Assembly: GCF_017315705.1 (NCBI RefSeq)
Contig: NZ_JAFLRF010000023.1
Coordinates: 23,492 to 87,491 of the forward strand
Direction of reading: 5' to 3'
DNA: 64,000 nucleotides
Source of the DNA: Trinickia mobilis
GTDB lineage: Bacteria; Pseudomonadota; Gammaproteobacteria; Burkholderiales; Burkholderiaceae
Shown: one piece after another, positions 1 to 7,294 of the stretch
How positions within the stretch are numbered: position 1 is the stretch's first letter
Layout: each line of letters begins with the position of its first letter
The notes under the pieces: model-generated
Database searches by the model: none
Seen by the model: the letters and a program-made list of their open reading frames with translations, nothing else
What the model was told of the DNA's origin: nothing
Program-made: the position numbers and the translations under genes

Positions 1-141
1 CGGCACATCAAGGGGGTCCAGAAGCGCAACAGCCTGCTTTCGGACGAACGAAACGATAGACCGCGCCGTATGCAGTTGACCACGCGCAGCTACCCTTGCA
101 CACAAAATCCTGTTACGGCCTAGGAATACAGCTTTGCCCAT
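1..141 (-). CDS. Partial unknown small protein at the left edge
   Basis: An open minus-strand frame starts at an ATG at 141 and stays open to the window edge (47 codons visible). It begins MGKAVFLGRN and continues with a basic stretch containing FVRKQAVALL. It starts 17 bases after the stop of the metallophosphoesterase gene at 158 and could continue that operon. No convincing Shine-Dalgarno sequence precedes it and the family is not recognised, so this is a tentative call. Confidence 0.35.
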   Translation of the reverse strand, partial: MGKAVFLGRNRILCARVAARGQLHTARSIVSFVRKQAVALLDPLDVP

Positions 142-157
142 CCATAGCGGCAGGACG

Positions 158-961
158 CTATTTGGTCCTCGTATCAATCACACAGGCGTATTGAAAATTT
201 GGATTCTCAAACTCCAGTTCCCCGACGTTCGCCACCGAATGCCGATTGAGGGGGTATCCGCGGGGATTGGCAACCACGCGGCAACGGCCAACCGTGTAGT
301 CGAAGCTGTCGTGCACGTGGCCGTGTAACCATAGGTCCACTCCCGGCAGGAGCTCCGACAGGTCGCTGGCAAAGGCTGCGCTGGTCATATCACCGGCGTA
401 TTTCGAGTGGATGGAAAGCGGATGAGGGCCGTGATGGGTTACAACCACCGTCTTGCCGTCATAGGGGCGAGAGAGTTCGTCTAGTAGCCATGCGCGAGAG
501 CGCTCATGCTCTCGCAGCGCATGGGCGGTCGAAAATAGTCCACCCTCGCGAGTCCGGATGAGGCGGTGGTCATTGAGGCTACGCTGGGCGTTCTCCATCA
601 ATTGACCCTGTGTGTAGTTGCTTCGCAGACGATAGTCCGTCCAGAGCGTACACCCTAAAAATCGTACTCCCCAAAAGTCGACGCAGTCGCGCTCGAGAAA
701 CCTGACAGAAGTGCCCCGAGCTGCGTCTGTTAGCTCATCTAGGACGGATTCCCAGGTGCCCGAATATGCCTCGTGATTCCCGGCGACATACAGGACAGGA
801 ACCGGCCAGTCTCTAAACAGCTCGACAGCCTCGCTGGCGTGACCGATGTCGCCAGCGAGCACAAGCACATCGGCTTGATGCGCGGGGGCAATCAGGCGCT
901 CGCCAGGGAACACTCGGGCGAGAAACTCGAGGTGGAGGTCAGATGCAAGTTGGATTCGCAT
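158..961 (-). CDS. Calcineurin-like metallophosphoesterase (copy 1)
   Basis: A predicted dinuclear-metal phosphoesterase of about 267 residues; the substrate is unknown. The family motifs appear in order: SDLHLE near residue 7, LAGDIGHA, GNHEAY, VVTHHGPH and LHGHVH near the C-terminus, which together supply the Asp, His and Asn ligands of the bimetal site. No signal peptide or membrane segment is seen, so it should be cytoplasmic. A TTG two codons upstream (967) keeps the frame, but ATG at 961 is the natural start; no strong ribosome-binding site is visible. It is clearly paralogous to the gene at 3540-4322, sharing DLWLHGHVH and NPRGY. It follows the BPSL0761-like gene by 30 bases, probably in one operon. 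Confidence 0.85.
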   Translation of the reverse strand: MRIQLASDLHLEFLARVFPGERLIAPAHQADVLVLAGDIGHASEAVELFRDWPVPVLYVAGNHEAYSGTWESVLDELTDAARGTSVRFLERDCVDFWGVRFLGCTLWTDYRLRSNYTQGQLMENAQRSLNDHRLIRTREGGLFSTAHALREHERSRAWLLDELSRPYDGKTVVVTHHGPHPLSIHSKYAGDMTSAAFASDLSELLPGVDLWLHGHVHDSFDYTVGRCRVVANPRGYPLNRHSVANVGELEFENPNFQYACVIDTRTK

Positions 962-991
962 TTTCAATATTCAATAGTCAGCGACGCACTG

Positions 992-1186
992 TCAGCGTGA
1001 CCACTCAAGCCACAAGGATCGGTTTGCAATCAGCGCAATCATGCCGTCATCTGGATAATGACGTAGCACAGCGTTAGCTCGTTGTCGCAGCGCATTGACG
1101 TCCTGAATTGTCGTCATCTGCGAAAGGTCAAACAGCAGTTGGCGCGCAGTTAGCATCGCGCGTGTTCGTTCATCGGGCATTGTCAT
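992..1186 (-). CDS. BPSL0761-like small protein (copy 1)
   Basis: A 64-residue protein that resembles the small uncharacterised Burkholderia family BPSL0761. The start MTMPDERTRAMLTARQ matches its paralog at 2348-2560 (MTTPQERTRALLLARA). Both then carry a helical segment and an R..A...LRHYP/LRHFP motif. The ATG at 1186 is preceded by a GGAGGGAG Shine-Dalgarno sequence, which favours it over the longer open frame from 1234. It lies just upstream of metallophosphoesterase copy 1. Its function is unknown; the family assignment is from memory. Confidence 0.65.
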   Translation of the reverse strand: MTMPDERTRAMLTARQLLFDLSQMTTIQDVNALRQRANAVLRHYPDDGMIALIANRSLWLEWSR

Positions 1187-1493
1187 AGTTGCGCGCTCCC
1201 TCCTATCATTTCTGGCTCGTTGCAGTATTAGCACCGAATTCCCGCAACGGGCGCTACGTCAGTCGACATCGACCCCGCCGGCGAGCGGCTCTACACTCCG
1301 ACGCGTCGCGTGGGGGCGGCTAATTTTGAACCCTCGCGCGTCGATAAGGATGACGACGTTGCTACCGTTGTGCGCAAGTTCCTCTTACCGTCCTAGCTAG
1401 CAGCCCATCGCGAACCAGTTGACGACGACACGGCAGACCCCGGGACTCAAATTCGTCAAGATCGATCATTCGAATACCTCCCTTTTGACCTTG
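1187..1493. other. Intergenic stretch with a short coding-like fragment
   Basis: No complete gene is seen. On the minus strand, about 1263-1385 reads as a 41-codon frame containing NVVILIDARGFKISRP, ending in TGA and directly preceded by an in-frame stop, with no start codon. It may be the tail of a lost gene or chance; nothing else was recognised. Confidence 0.3.
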
Positions 1494-1811
1494 CTATCCA
1501 GGCGCGACCGGGCGCAGTTTCTGAGCCCATGCCAGACGGAAATTTCCCAATTCCTCGCCCACGAGCACTACCGACATCGACCTGACCTCAACTGTGGAGT
1601 ACGATCCGTCCCGCACCTCTGCTTCGCCAGGGTAAAAGACCTCATACCTACTGCCCGCCCAAGCTCCGGCCTCATGAATCCAAGGCACTTCCGGCAGGAG
1701 CACCTCCCTGACCTCGCCGCCCTCCGTGCTGTCGGCAAATGGTTGGAAGGCCAACACCACCGCTTCCGGATCTGCATTCGACAGCAATGCAATCAGCTCA
1801 CGAACCCTCAT
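1494..1811 (-). CDS. Hypothetical protein
   Basis: A 105-residue acidic protein beginning MRVRELIALLSNADPEAVVL, with a middle segment rich in Glu, Trp and Tyr. I do not recognise the family; MRVRELI..L...DPE recalls small Burkholderia hypothetical proteins in accessory regions. The ATG at 1811 was chosen because a purine-rich GGTAGGGGC precedes it; the open frame extends 12 codons further upstream into a hairpin. It belongs to the same minus-strand series as its neighbours. No signal peptide is seen. Confidence 0.55.
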   Translation of the reverse strand: MRVRELIALLSNADPEAVVLAFQPFADSTEGGEVREVLLPEVPWIHEAGAWAGSRYEVFYPGEAEVRDGSYSTVEVRSMSVVLVGEELGNFRLAWAQKLRPVAPG

Positions 1812-1846
1812 TTCTGCCCCTACCTGACGGCTCTCACTTTGCGGCA

Positions 1847-1905
1847 CCCCGAGAAGGCTTCGGGGACTCTTGCGTCTCCAAGAAGGTGCGTTTCCCTTCT
1901 TGGAG
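1847..1905 (-). promoter_or_regulatory. Two consecutive perfect hairpins
   Basis: 1847-1865 has a 6-bp stem (CCCCGA / TCGGGG) with a 7-base loop. 1876-1905 has a perfect 11-bp stem (CTCCAAGAAGG and its complement) with an 8-base loop. Neither is followed by a T-run on the minus strand, so a simple intrinsic terminator is not supported. They sit between the genes at 1992-2351 and 1494-1811 and may affect mRNA processing, stability or attenuation. Confidence 0.45.
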
Positions 1906-1991
1906 TTCCTGGGTGCCGAGGACGAGGCTTGCTCATCATTCGCACCTCCTTTTGCCTTTGGACTTCCTGTCTTCGGGTCCTACATGAACAG

Positions 1992-2351
1992 TCAGGCCTT
2001 ACCACGATCCTTCTGCCTGTCGATCTGAGGCCCGCGGTGATTCGATGGTGTCAGCGGCACGTCTGGCAAGAAGCCAATCTTTCTCTGATATATAGCTTCG
2101 AGAAACGCTGCCTTGACCATTCGGCCGACTTCCCAGCTCGGACTGGTTAAGAGATCAACAACATGTCTTGGCGCCAAACTGCTCATATGGCATGCCATGT
2201 AGCGAAGAGCCTCGTCCACCTCAGGATCGATGGACGGACCCGCCTGCCGCACTGGTAGCCCGGCATCTCCGGTGCCTTCCTGGACGGTATGTCTCGCGGA
2301 GGACCGTTGACTGATTGCAGTCTGCCATTTGCCTCCGCCGTAATTCATCAT
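1992..2351 (-). CDS. Hypothetical protein, translationally coupled
   Basis: A protein of about 119 residues beginning MMNYGGGKWQ. The start ATG overlaps the stop of the upstream BPSL0761-like gene as ATGA, which indicates translational coupling and decides the start. The middle contains DEALRYMACHMSSLAPRHVV, predicted helical; the tail is basic and polar. No family is recognised. Its position suggests that it works with the small proteins of this series. Confidence 0.5.
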   Translation of the reverse strand: MMNYGGGKWQTAISQRSSARHTVQEGTGDAGLPVRQAGPSIDPEVDEALRYMACHMSSLAPRHVVDLLTSPSWEVGRMVKAAFLEAIYQRKIGFLPDVPLTPSNHRGPQIDRQKDRGKA

Positions 2352-2560
2352 TCTTTCGTGGCATGCGGGTTTGCCCAAAGACCTGGCAAAACATCCGCTG
2401 ACAGGTCGAGGTGAAGTGGCTCCGGGAAGTGACGCAGAAGCCCACGCGCACGACTGCGAAAGCGGTTAAGGCAGGCATTTTCTTCCCGGACTGCCGCCAG
2501 TTCCTGCAAGAGCGCTCTGGCGAGCAGAAGTGCACGGGTACGTTCCTGCGGCGTCGTCAT
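2348..2560 (-). CDS. BPSL0761-like small protein (copy 2)
   Basis: A 70-residue paralog of the protein at 992-1186. It shares MTTPQERTRALLLARALL at the N-terminus and an RARGLLRHFP motif. The ATG at 2560 has a GGAG element six bases upstream; the long N-terminal extension of the open frame has no such support and low-complexity content. It overlaps the next gene by ATGA. Its function is unknown. Confidence 0.65.
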   Translation of the reverse strand: MTTPQERTRALLLARALLQELAAVREENACLNRFRSRARGLLRHFPEPLHLDLSADVLPGLWANPHATKE

Positions 2561-2603
2561 TTTTTCTCCAGAACGGCTGATGCAGCCGCGTACGTACGTC
2601 ATA

Positions 2604-3071
2604 TCAGAGTTCACGAAAATCACGAACGTCGACAGATGCAAGAAGTCGAACGAAGACTTCCCACGCCCGGTCGTCATCGTCGACCTCAGTTTCATCCAGG
2701 TCGACCATGCCGATGCCTTGGACCTCAGCGACCGCGCTGGCAACGCCTTGCTGGACGATCAGGTCAACGCGTGCGATTCGCTCACTTTCATCCGCCCGCG
2801 CGGGGCCTTTTGAATGGATGCAATCGACGATCACCGTCATGAACGGACATAGCAAGGCCGACGGGTCTAGCGGCTGTTGATATTTCATCTGAGCCTGGAT
2901 GCATTGACGAACGGCGAGCAGAATCCTTTGACTTGGGTGCGCTGGCAAGATCTTGCGCCGCTCGAGTGCCACCTCCCCCAGAATCTCAGATACGTACGGC
3001 TCCGGCGCCGCATCAAAGATTTTAGGTTGCCAGGCTTTGGCGCGCCAGGTGAACGGTCCGATTCTGTCCAT
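2604..3071 (-). CDS. Hypothetical protein
   Basis: A protein of about 155 residues beginning MDRIGPFTWRAKAWQPKIF. The ATG at 3071 follows a GGGAG element and is preferred over the ATG six codons upstream. The N-terminal half is basic and aromatic; the C-terminal half is acidic, with a DLDETEVDDDDR run. The family is not recognised. It belongs to the minus-strand series between the two metallophosphoesterases, 43 bases from the downstream BPSL0761-like gene. Confidence 0.5.
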   Translation of the reverse strand: MDRIGPFTWRAKAWQPKIFDAAPEPYVSEILGEVALERRKILPAHPSQRILLAVRQCIQAQMKYQQPLDPSALLCPFMTVIVDCIHSKGPARADESERIARVDLIVQQGVASAVAEVQGIGMVDLDETEVDDDDRAWEVFVRLLASVDVRDFREL

Positions 3072-3116
3072 GGCGACTCCCATCAGCATGCCATATGTCG
3101 TGGCGGTGAGTTGCGC

Positions 3117-3524
3117 TCATGTGGCGTCACCATGTGTACCTTCGTCGTTCCTGGCCCAAGTTCCCTTAATCAGGTCACCGCCCTCGTCGAAATGTGCGAT
3201 ACCGCGTCGCCAATCTGGTATCAGGATTGGCGTGACATCCTCCCAGCTTTCAATACCCCGGTTCTTGAGATACCAGTTCCAGACGTATTCCGCGTCTGAG
3301 TTGTAGCCTGCGCGGCCAAGCAAACGATACCGACGGCCGCTTGTCGTGACGCCGACTCTGTGCGTGCAATCGAGCTCGACAATTCGTGAACTCACCCTCC
3401 CGTCACGGTTCGCAATATTGAAACCGACGAAATGGCGGTCACCGTCGCGAGTCTGTCGAATGGACCAACACTCGAGGTAAATCTGGGGTACTTCGCCCAC
3501 ACCCGCGCTGATATAGATAGACAT
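3117..3524 (-). CDS. Hypothetical protein
   Basis: A 135-residue soluble protein beginning MSIYISAGVGEVPQIYLECW, with alternating hydrophobic and polar stretches suggestive of a beta-rich fold (HFVGFNIANRDGRVSSRIVE). The ATG at 3524 has a GGAG element seven bases upstream. It begins 15 bases after metallophosphoesterase copy 2, so co-transcription is likely. The family is not recognised. Confidence 0.6.
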   Translation of the reverse strand: MSIYISAGVGEVPQIYLECWSIRQTRDGDRHFVGFNIANRDGRVSSRIVELDCTHRVGVTTSGRRYRLLGRAGYNSDAEYVWNWYLKNRGIESWEDVTPILIPDWRRGIAHFDEGGDLIKGTWARNDEGTHGDAT

Positions 3525-3539
3525 TGAAACTCCGGTATC

Positions 3540-4322
3540 CTAAATTTCAATCAAGAACCGTTGATTGAAATTCTCGTTTTGGTACCTAGCGTCGGCCGAT
3601 GTCCTCGAGCGTCCGAAATATCCCCGTGGATTACATAGGACGCGGCATGACCCGATGGTGTAATCGGAGCTCGCGTGGACGTGCCCATGCAGCCACAGGT
3701 CCGCCTGCACAACTAGATGCTCGAGCTCTGACGCATAGAATGCCGCTAGTGGATGGTCTCGGTACTTGATCGGAATCGACCTGAAACTTGGCGCATGGTG
3801 GGTCACGACAATGGTCTTCCCGGCGAAAGGCGTAGCGAGCTGTCGTTCAAGCCAAATGACTGCATCCCGGTGATGTCCAGCAATATCCTCTGGTGACAAG
3901 GCCTGCCCATCATCACGGGTGATTGCTCGGTAGTCCGTAATCGCCCGCCACAATTCACGCTCGCCACCGTTGTGTCGTGCCACCCGGTTGTTTTCAGACC
4001 ACAAACATGTTCCGAGGATCCGGACGCTACCGTATCTGACTTCCGAGTTCTGCAGGAAAACGACCGACGTGCCAGCGGCCGCTTGGCGCATTTCTGCAAC
4101 CAATCGGGGGTACCGTTGGTTGTAGGCTTCGTGGTTTCCGTGCACGTAGACGACTGGAACGGGAAGGCCTCGATACCAACCGATTGCTGCTGTACCGGAA
4201 TGGATGTCGCCGGCAAGAATCATGAGATCAGCGTCCGGTGCACGCGCCAAAGCATGCTCGGACCTCTCACCGCGCTCGAGCTCGTGATGCAGGTCAGAGG
4301 CTATCTGCACACGCATGATCAT
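3540..4322 (-). CDS. Calcineurin-like metallophosphoesterase (copy 2)
   Basis: A 260-residue paralog of the gene at 158-961. The motifs appear in order: ASDLHHE, LAGDIHSG, GNHEAYN, VVTHHAPS and LHGHVHASSDY, which form the expected two-metal site. The start ATG at 4322 overlaps the stop of the upstream gene (ATGA), and a second in-frame ATG lies two codons on. The natural substrate is unknown. The paralogs share overall length and the C-terminal block but differ widely between motifs, which suggests an old duplication. Confidence 0.85.
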   Translation of the reverse strand: MIMRVQIASDLHHELERGERSEHALARAPDADLMILAGDIHSGTAAIGWYRGLPVPVVYVHGNHEAYNQRYPRLVAEMRQAAAGTSVVFLQNSEVRYGSVRILGTCLWSENNRVARHNGGERELWRAITDYRAITRDDGQALSPEDIAGHHRDAVIWLERQLATPFAGKTIVVTHHAPSFRSIPIKYRDHPLAAFYASELEHLVVQADLWLHGHVHASSDYTIGSCRVLCNPRGYFGRSRTSADARYQNENFNQRFLIEI

Positions 4323-4792
4323 GGCCTGTTATCGCCCGGACCGACGGCTTCAATGCTCTCAAGACTATAAGGTTCGCCACGGGCTTCCACCACCTCACGC
4401 TCCATTGGCCTTAGCACAAAATTGACCGCAACTGGGTCCGTGCCAGTCCACGCGACGTACCGTTCGCCAGACGCAAGGGCATATTCAACGCTTCCGTCAG
4501 GCAGCGATCCGAGTTCAAGCACCTGCTGCAGGCCGTCCTGGAGCTCCGTGCGACAAAGGTCGCGCAGCTCATGAAAAACAACGTGAACAAGCGAGCGCGT
4601 GCGCGTGATGTTCAGAAGCTCACGGGGCGTCCGGACAAGCATGCGACGAACCTCAGGACCAGCGGCCCCGTCGAGAAGCATGTCGACAAGATAAAGATTT
4701 TTTGTTGGCAAATTGCAAGGAAACTCCATCACTCCCTCTGCCACTCGAGCCCGACTAGCTCGCTTTGTCACCCGATGCCCGTTCTCTGTCAT
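4319..4792 (-). CDS. Hypothetical protein, first gene of the minus-strand series
   Basis: A 157-residue protein beginning MTENGHRVTKRASRARVAEG. The ATG at 4792 has a GGAGG element five bases upstream, a strong start. The N-terminus is basic; the C-terminal part is acidic and includes GERYVAWTGTDPVAVNFVLR. The family is not recognised. Its stop overlaps the metallophosphoesterase start, so the two are probably translationally coupled. It is divergent from the HTH gene at 4998. Confidence 0.6.
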   Translation of the reverse strand: MTENGHRVTKRASRARVAEGVMEFPCNLPTKNLYLVDMLLDGAAGPEVRRMLVRTPRELLNITRTRSLVHVVFHELRDLCRTELQDGLQQVLELGSLPDGSVEYALASGERYVAWTGTDPVAVNFVLRPMEREVVEARGEPYSLESIEAVGPGDNRP

Positions 4793-4926
4793 CTCGCCTC
4801 CGGCCCTGTGCGCCGTCTGTTACATGTCCCTAAATTCGAGCCTTGCGCAAAGTTATCAATTCGCGCCGCAGGCGCGGTCGGCCCGTCGCCCCGTCAACCC
4901 GATACGGAGATTGTAGCTTATTTCCA

Positions 4927-4950
4927 GTGACTTTAAATCCCGTGACTTTA
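4927..4950. promoter_or_regulatory. Direct repeat, possible operator of the HTH regulator
   Basis: GTGACTTTA occurs at 4927-4935 and again at 4942-4950, about one and a half helical turns apart, 48 bases before the ATG of the tandem-HTH gene. The position fits an autoregulatory site, but no experimental or family evidence ties this sequence to the protein. Confidence 0.35.
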
Positions 4951-4997
4951 TTTGCTGACTAGAAATATTGCCTCATGTCGGCCAAGCTCCCGCCGAC

Positions 4998-5543
4998 ATG
5001 ACGAAACAAATGCCAAAGAGCGTCTCCGGGCTCGCTGAAACGCTTAGATCGCGCAGGGACGAACTGGGCCTCTCCCAGGAGTCGTTGGCGCGAGCTACGG
5101 GCCTTTCTCGCAGCGTCGTCTCCCGGATGGAGCGCAACGCTGGGAATCCGCTGCTGAGCACACTGGAAATACTAGCGATGGGGTTGGACCTTGACGTTCG
5201 CATCCTGCTTGCTCCCGAACCGAATTCGAAGCTCGTCAAAAGCAACCAGACGCCGCTCGTTCGCGTGGGTGGGAACATTCATCGCTTGCGGAAGAAAATC
5301 GGGAAGCGTGGGTTGAGCCAGGAAAAACTGTCGATGCTCTCTGGCCATTTTCGGACTTACATAACCGAGCTGGAGATGGCACGCAATTCGCCGTCGATCG
5401 CTGACCTGGAATCCATTGCAGACCAGCTTGGTGTGCAGGTCATCGACCTGCTGGAGCCGCTTGACGAGGTTGACTACCAGACTCGCGTAGAGCGATTTGA
5501 AAAAGCCGGCGGCGACCCTCAGGGCAAGGAGTCCTCGCAGTGA
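4998..5543 (+). CDS. XRE-family regulator with two HTH domains
   Basis: A protein of about 181 residues with two Cro/CI-type helix-turn-helix domains. The first is near residues 12-66 (LSQESLARATGLSRSVVSRM) and the second near 93-148 (LSQEKLSMLSGHFRTYITEL). The open frame could begin at TTG 4968, but ATG 4998 starts closer to the first domain. Two HTH domains in one chain may let a monomer read a direct repeat, and such a repeat lies at 4927-4950. It sits 77 bases before the TniQ-like gene on the same strand. It could control that gene, or the divergent operon at 4792. Confidence 0.75.
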   Translation: MTKQMPKSVSGLAETLRSRRDELGLSQESLARATGLSRSVVSRMERNAGNPLLSTLEILAMGLDLDVRILLAPEPNSKLVKSNQTPLVRVGGNIHRLRKKIGKRGLSQEKLSMLSGHFRTYITELEMARNSPSIADLESIADQLGVQVIDLLEPLDEVDYQTRVERFEKAGGDPQGKESSQ

Positions 5544-5620
5544 GGGCTTCTCCCGACCGCGTGGCATCGCTGAGTCGGTCTCTCATCCACACAAGGGAAA
5601 AAATAAGGTCTTAACGCCTC

Positions 5621-7294
5621 ATGCGAATTGCGTATTTCGCGGCTGTCGAATATATCGTTCGCGCTCTGAAACTTCGCGTCGATGGCCTGCCGAACGAGAT
5701 CGTCGAACGATGCACTGGCATCCCTCACAATCTTCAAGATGACATCCTTCCTCTCGCAGGATTAATTGGTGACAAGAGTGATGACCTTGCGGGCTCCGTT
5801 CGGGAAGCGGCAAAAAGCATGTCCGCTGAGAATATAGCTATCGTGCAAATTGCCATCGAACTTTGGTGGGATGCACGGACGCGCGCCACAGTCCGAGACC
5901 GACGGCAACCGATTGCTGTAGAAAGCGGCGCCGTCGCTGACCGGGTCGCTCAATGGGCGCGTGACGGGAAGGGATTGACCGGCCCATCAACGATTGACAC
6001 GGGCTTCATCGGTCTTCAGGACGATCCGTTGCCAACAGAATCATCGGTGTCGCTTGCTCTTCGGCTTCTCACGGCAAACGCTACGTCGTGGGGAGCTGCA
6101 ACCAAGCTGTTTGGAATCAAGCTTTTCAAGACGGGATATTTCGGCAAGCCTCTATTTGTAAGCTTTAGCGGGTCTGCCATTCCTCTGCCGTGGCTTGACA
6201 CCGAAGACAAACGCCTGTTTGCCCAGCTTCCGTACACGAGCGGGATGATTCTGAATGACCGCTTCCGTTTTTGTCCGGACTGTATTTCATGTCGTTTCCA
6301 CAGTACTCTTCACCAAATCAACCTCGCCGAAACTTGCCCCGTCCATGGCACTCGCCTCACTGAAGTCTGCATTGCCTGTGGCAATACCGTAGGAGACTTC
6401 GAGCAACTATTGCGACGTGGCCACAAGGCATACCACTGTTCCAAGTGTGAGCGACCGCTGGCAGGTCAAGCAATGACCTACCGAGAGTACCGGGACTTCC
6501 GAAATCAAGTGTCAGCACTCGAAAAGCGGCTCGAGCTCCTTGTTCGGTGGTTCCGCGACGCGCCAGCTCGGCTTTGGCCACTAGAGCAGTTGCTCGAACA
6601 AAATCGGGGATCCGTAAAAAACTGGATCAACTGGGGTTTTACAACGGACTCTGTGGCGAAAACAGCCCACCGGTTTCATCCCCTTCCGATGCAGCCCACG
6701 ACCTCACCAGCCTACGAAATGATCATAATGCCTTGGGCTCTCCGATCGCGAGAGGCTATTGGTGAGGTACCGCAACAGTTTTCTGACTGGGTATACCTGT
6801 CGACCGTTCGGAGAATTCTTGACTGGGTGAACGCCGATATGCACATTGCGCCGGCCTTCGGCGATTTCGATGACCTCGAATACAACGTCTTAATCAAGCG
6901 GGATGACGCTGGTCTGCGCCGAATGGCGTTGGCCTACTTTCGTAGATCTTTTGAAGAGTATCGAATCCATTCCGAAAAGTGGGCTTCGTTTCAGCCGAAG
7001 ACCCCAAACCTCCGGGTTACGGTCGATGGCTATGGTACGTACGCTATTCCGCGCCTGGCACGAAAAGCCTCTCTAATCGGTGCGTACGCTATGGTGCTCG
7101 CAGCGATGAAATTGAGGCAACGTGAAGGGTTTCACCGGTCACAACTCGGCGGGCTGAACTTTGCCCGTCCCGTCCCAACTGTAGTCCTTCCAGAACACAA
7201 GCTCTCGCCGTATCTGACATTCAGGGAAGGTGCGGTATTCGCACCGGCCGTCGATGGTTTGCCTATCGCCTCGCTTTACCGTGGACGAAGCTGA
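5621..7294 (+). CDS. TniQ-like zinc-finger protein
   Basis: A 557-residue protein with the cysteine/histidine pattern of TniQ/TnsD targeting proteins of Tn7- and Tn5053-like transposons. The pattern is CPDC at 218-221, H227, H231, CPVHG at 239-243, CIAC at 250-253 and CSKC at 273-276. Before it lies a segment recalling the TniQ N-terminus (SSVSLALRLLTANATSW, about 141-157), preceded by a roughly 130-residue region I do not recognise. The C-terminal half, about 280-557, has no recognised motif. An ATG at 5621 is used; a weak AAGG precedes it. No tnsA, tnsB/tniA or tnsC/tniB gene is present in the window. It could be a transposon remnant or a domesticated TniQ paired with the HTH protein. Confidence 0.65.
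   Translation: MRIAYFAAVEYIVRALKLRVDGLPNEIVERCTGIPHNLQDDILPLAGLIGDKSDDLAGSVREAAKSMSAENIAIVQIAIELWWDARTRATVRDRRQPIAVESGAVADRVAQWARDGKGLTGPSTIDTGFIGLQDDPLPTESSVSLALRLLTANATSWGAATKLFGIKLFKTGYFGKPLFVSFSGSAIPLPWLDTEDKRLFAQLPYTSGMILNDRFRFCPDCISCRFHSTLHQINLAETCPVHGTRLTEVCIACGNTVGDFEQLLRRGHKAYHCSKCERPLAGQAMTYREYRDFRNQVSALEKRLELLVRWFRDAPARLWPLEQLLEQNRGSVKNWINWGFTTDSVAKTAHRFHPLPMQPTTSPAYEMIIMPWALRSREAIGEVPQQFSDWVYLSTVRRILDWVNADMHIAPAFGDFDDLEYNVLIKRDDAGLRRMALAYFRRSFEEYRIHSEKWASFQPKTPNLRVTVDGYGTYAIPRLARKASLIGAYAMVLAAMKLRQREGFHRSQLGGLNFARPVPTVVLPEHKLSPYLTFREGAVFAPAVDGLPIASLYRGRS

Noticed and set aside
1419..2150. Plus-strand open frame of 243 codons
   Set aside because: It runs opposite the small minus-strand genes, has no ribosome-binding site and no recognisable motif.
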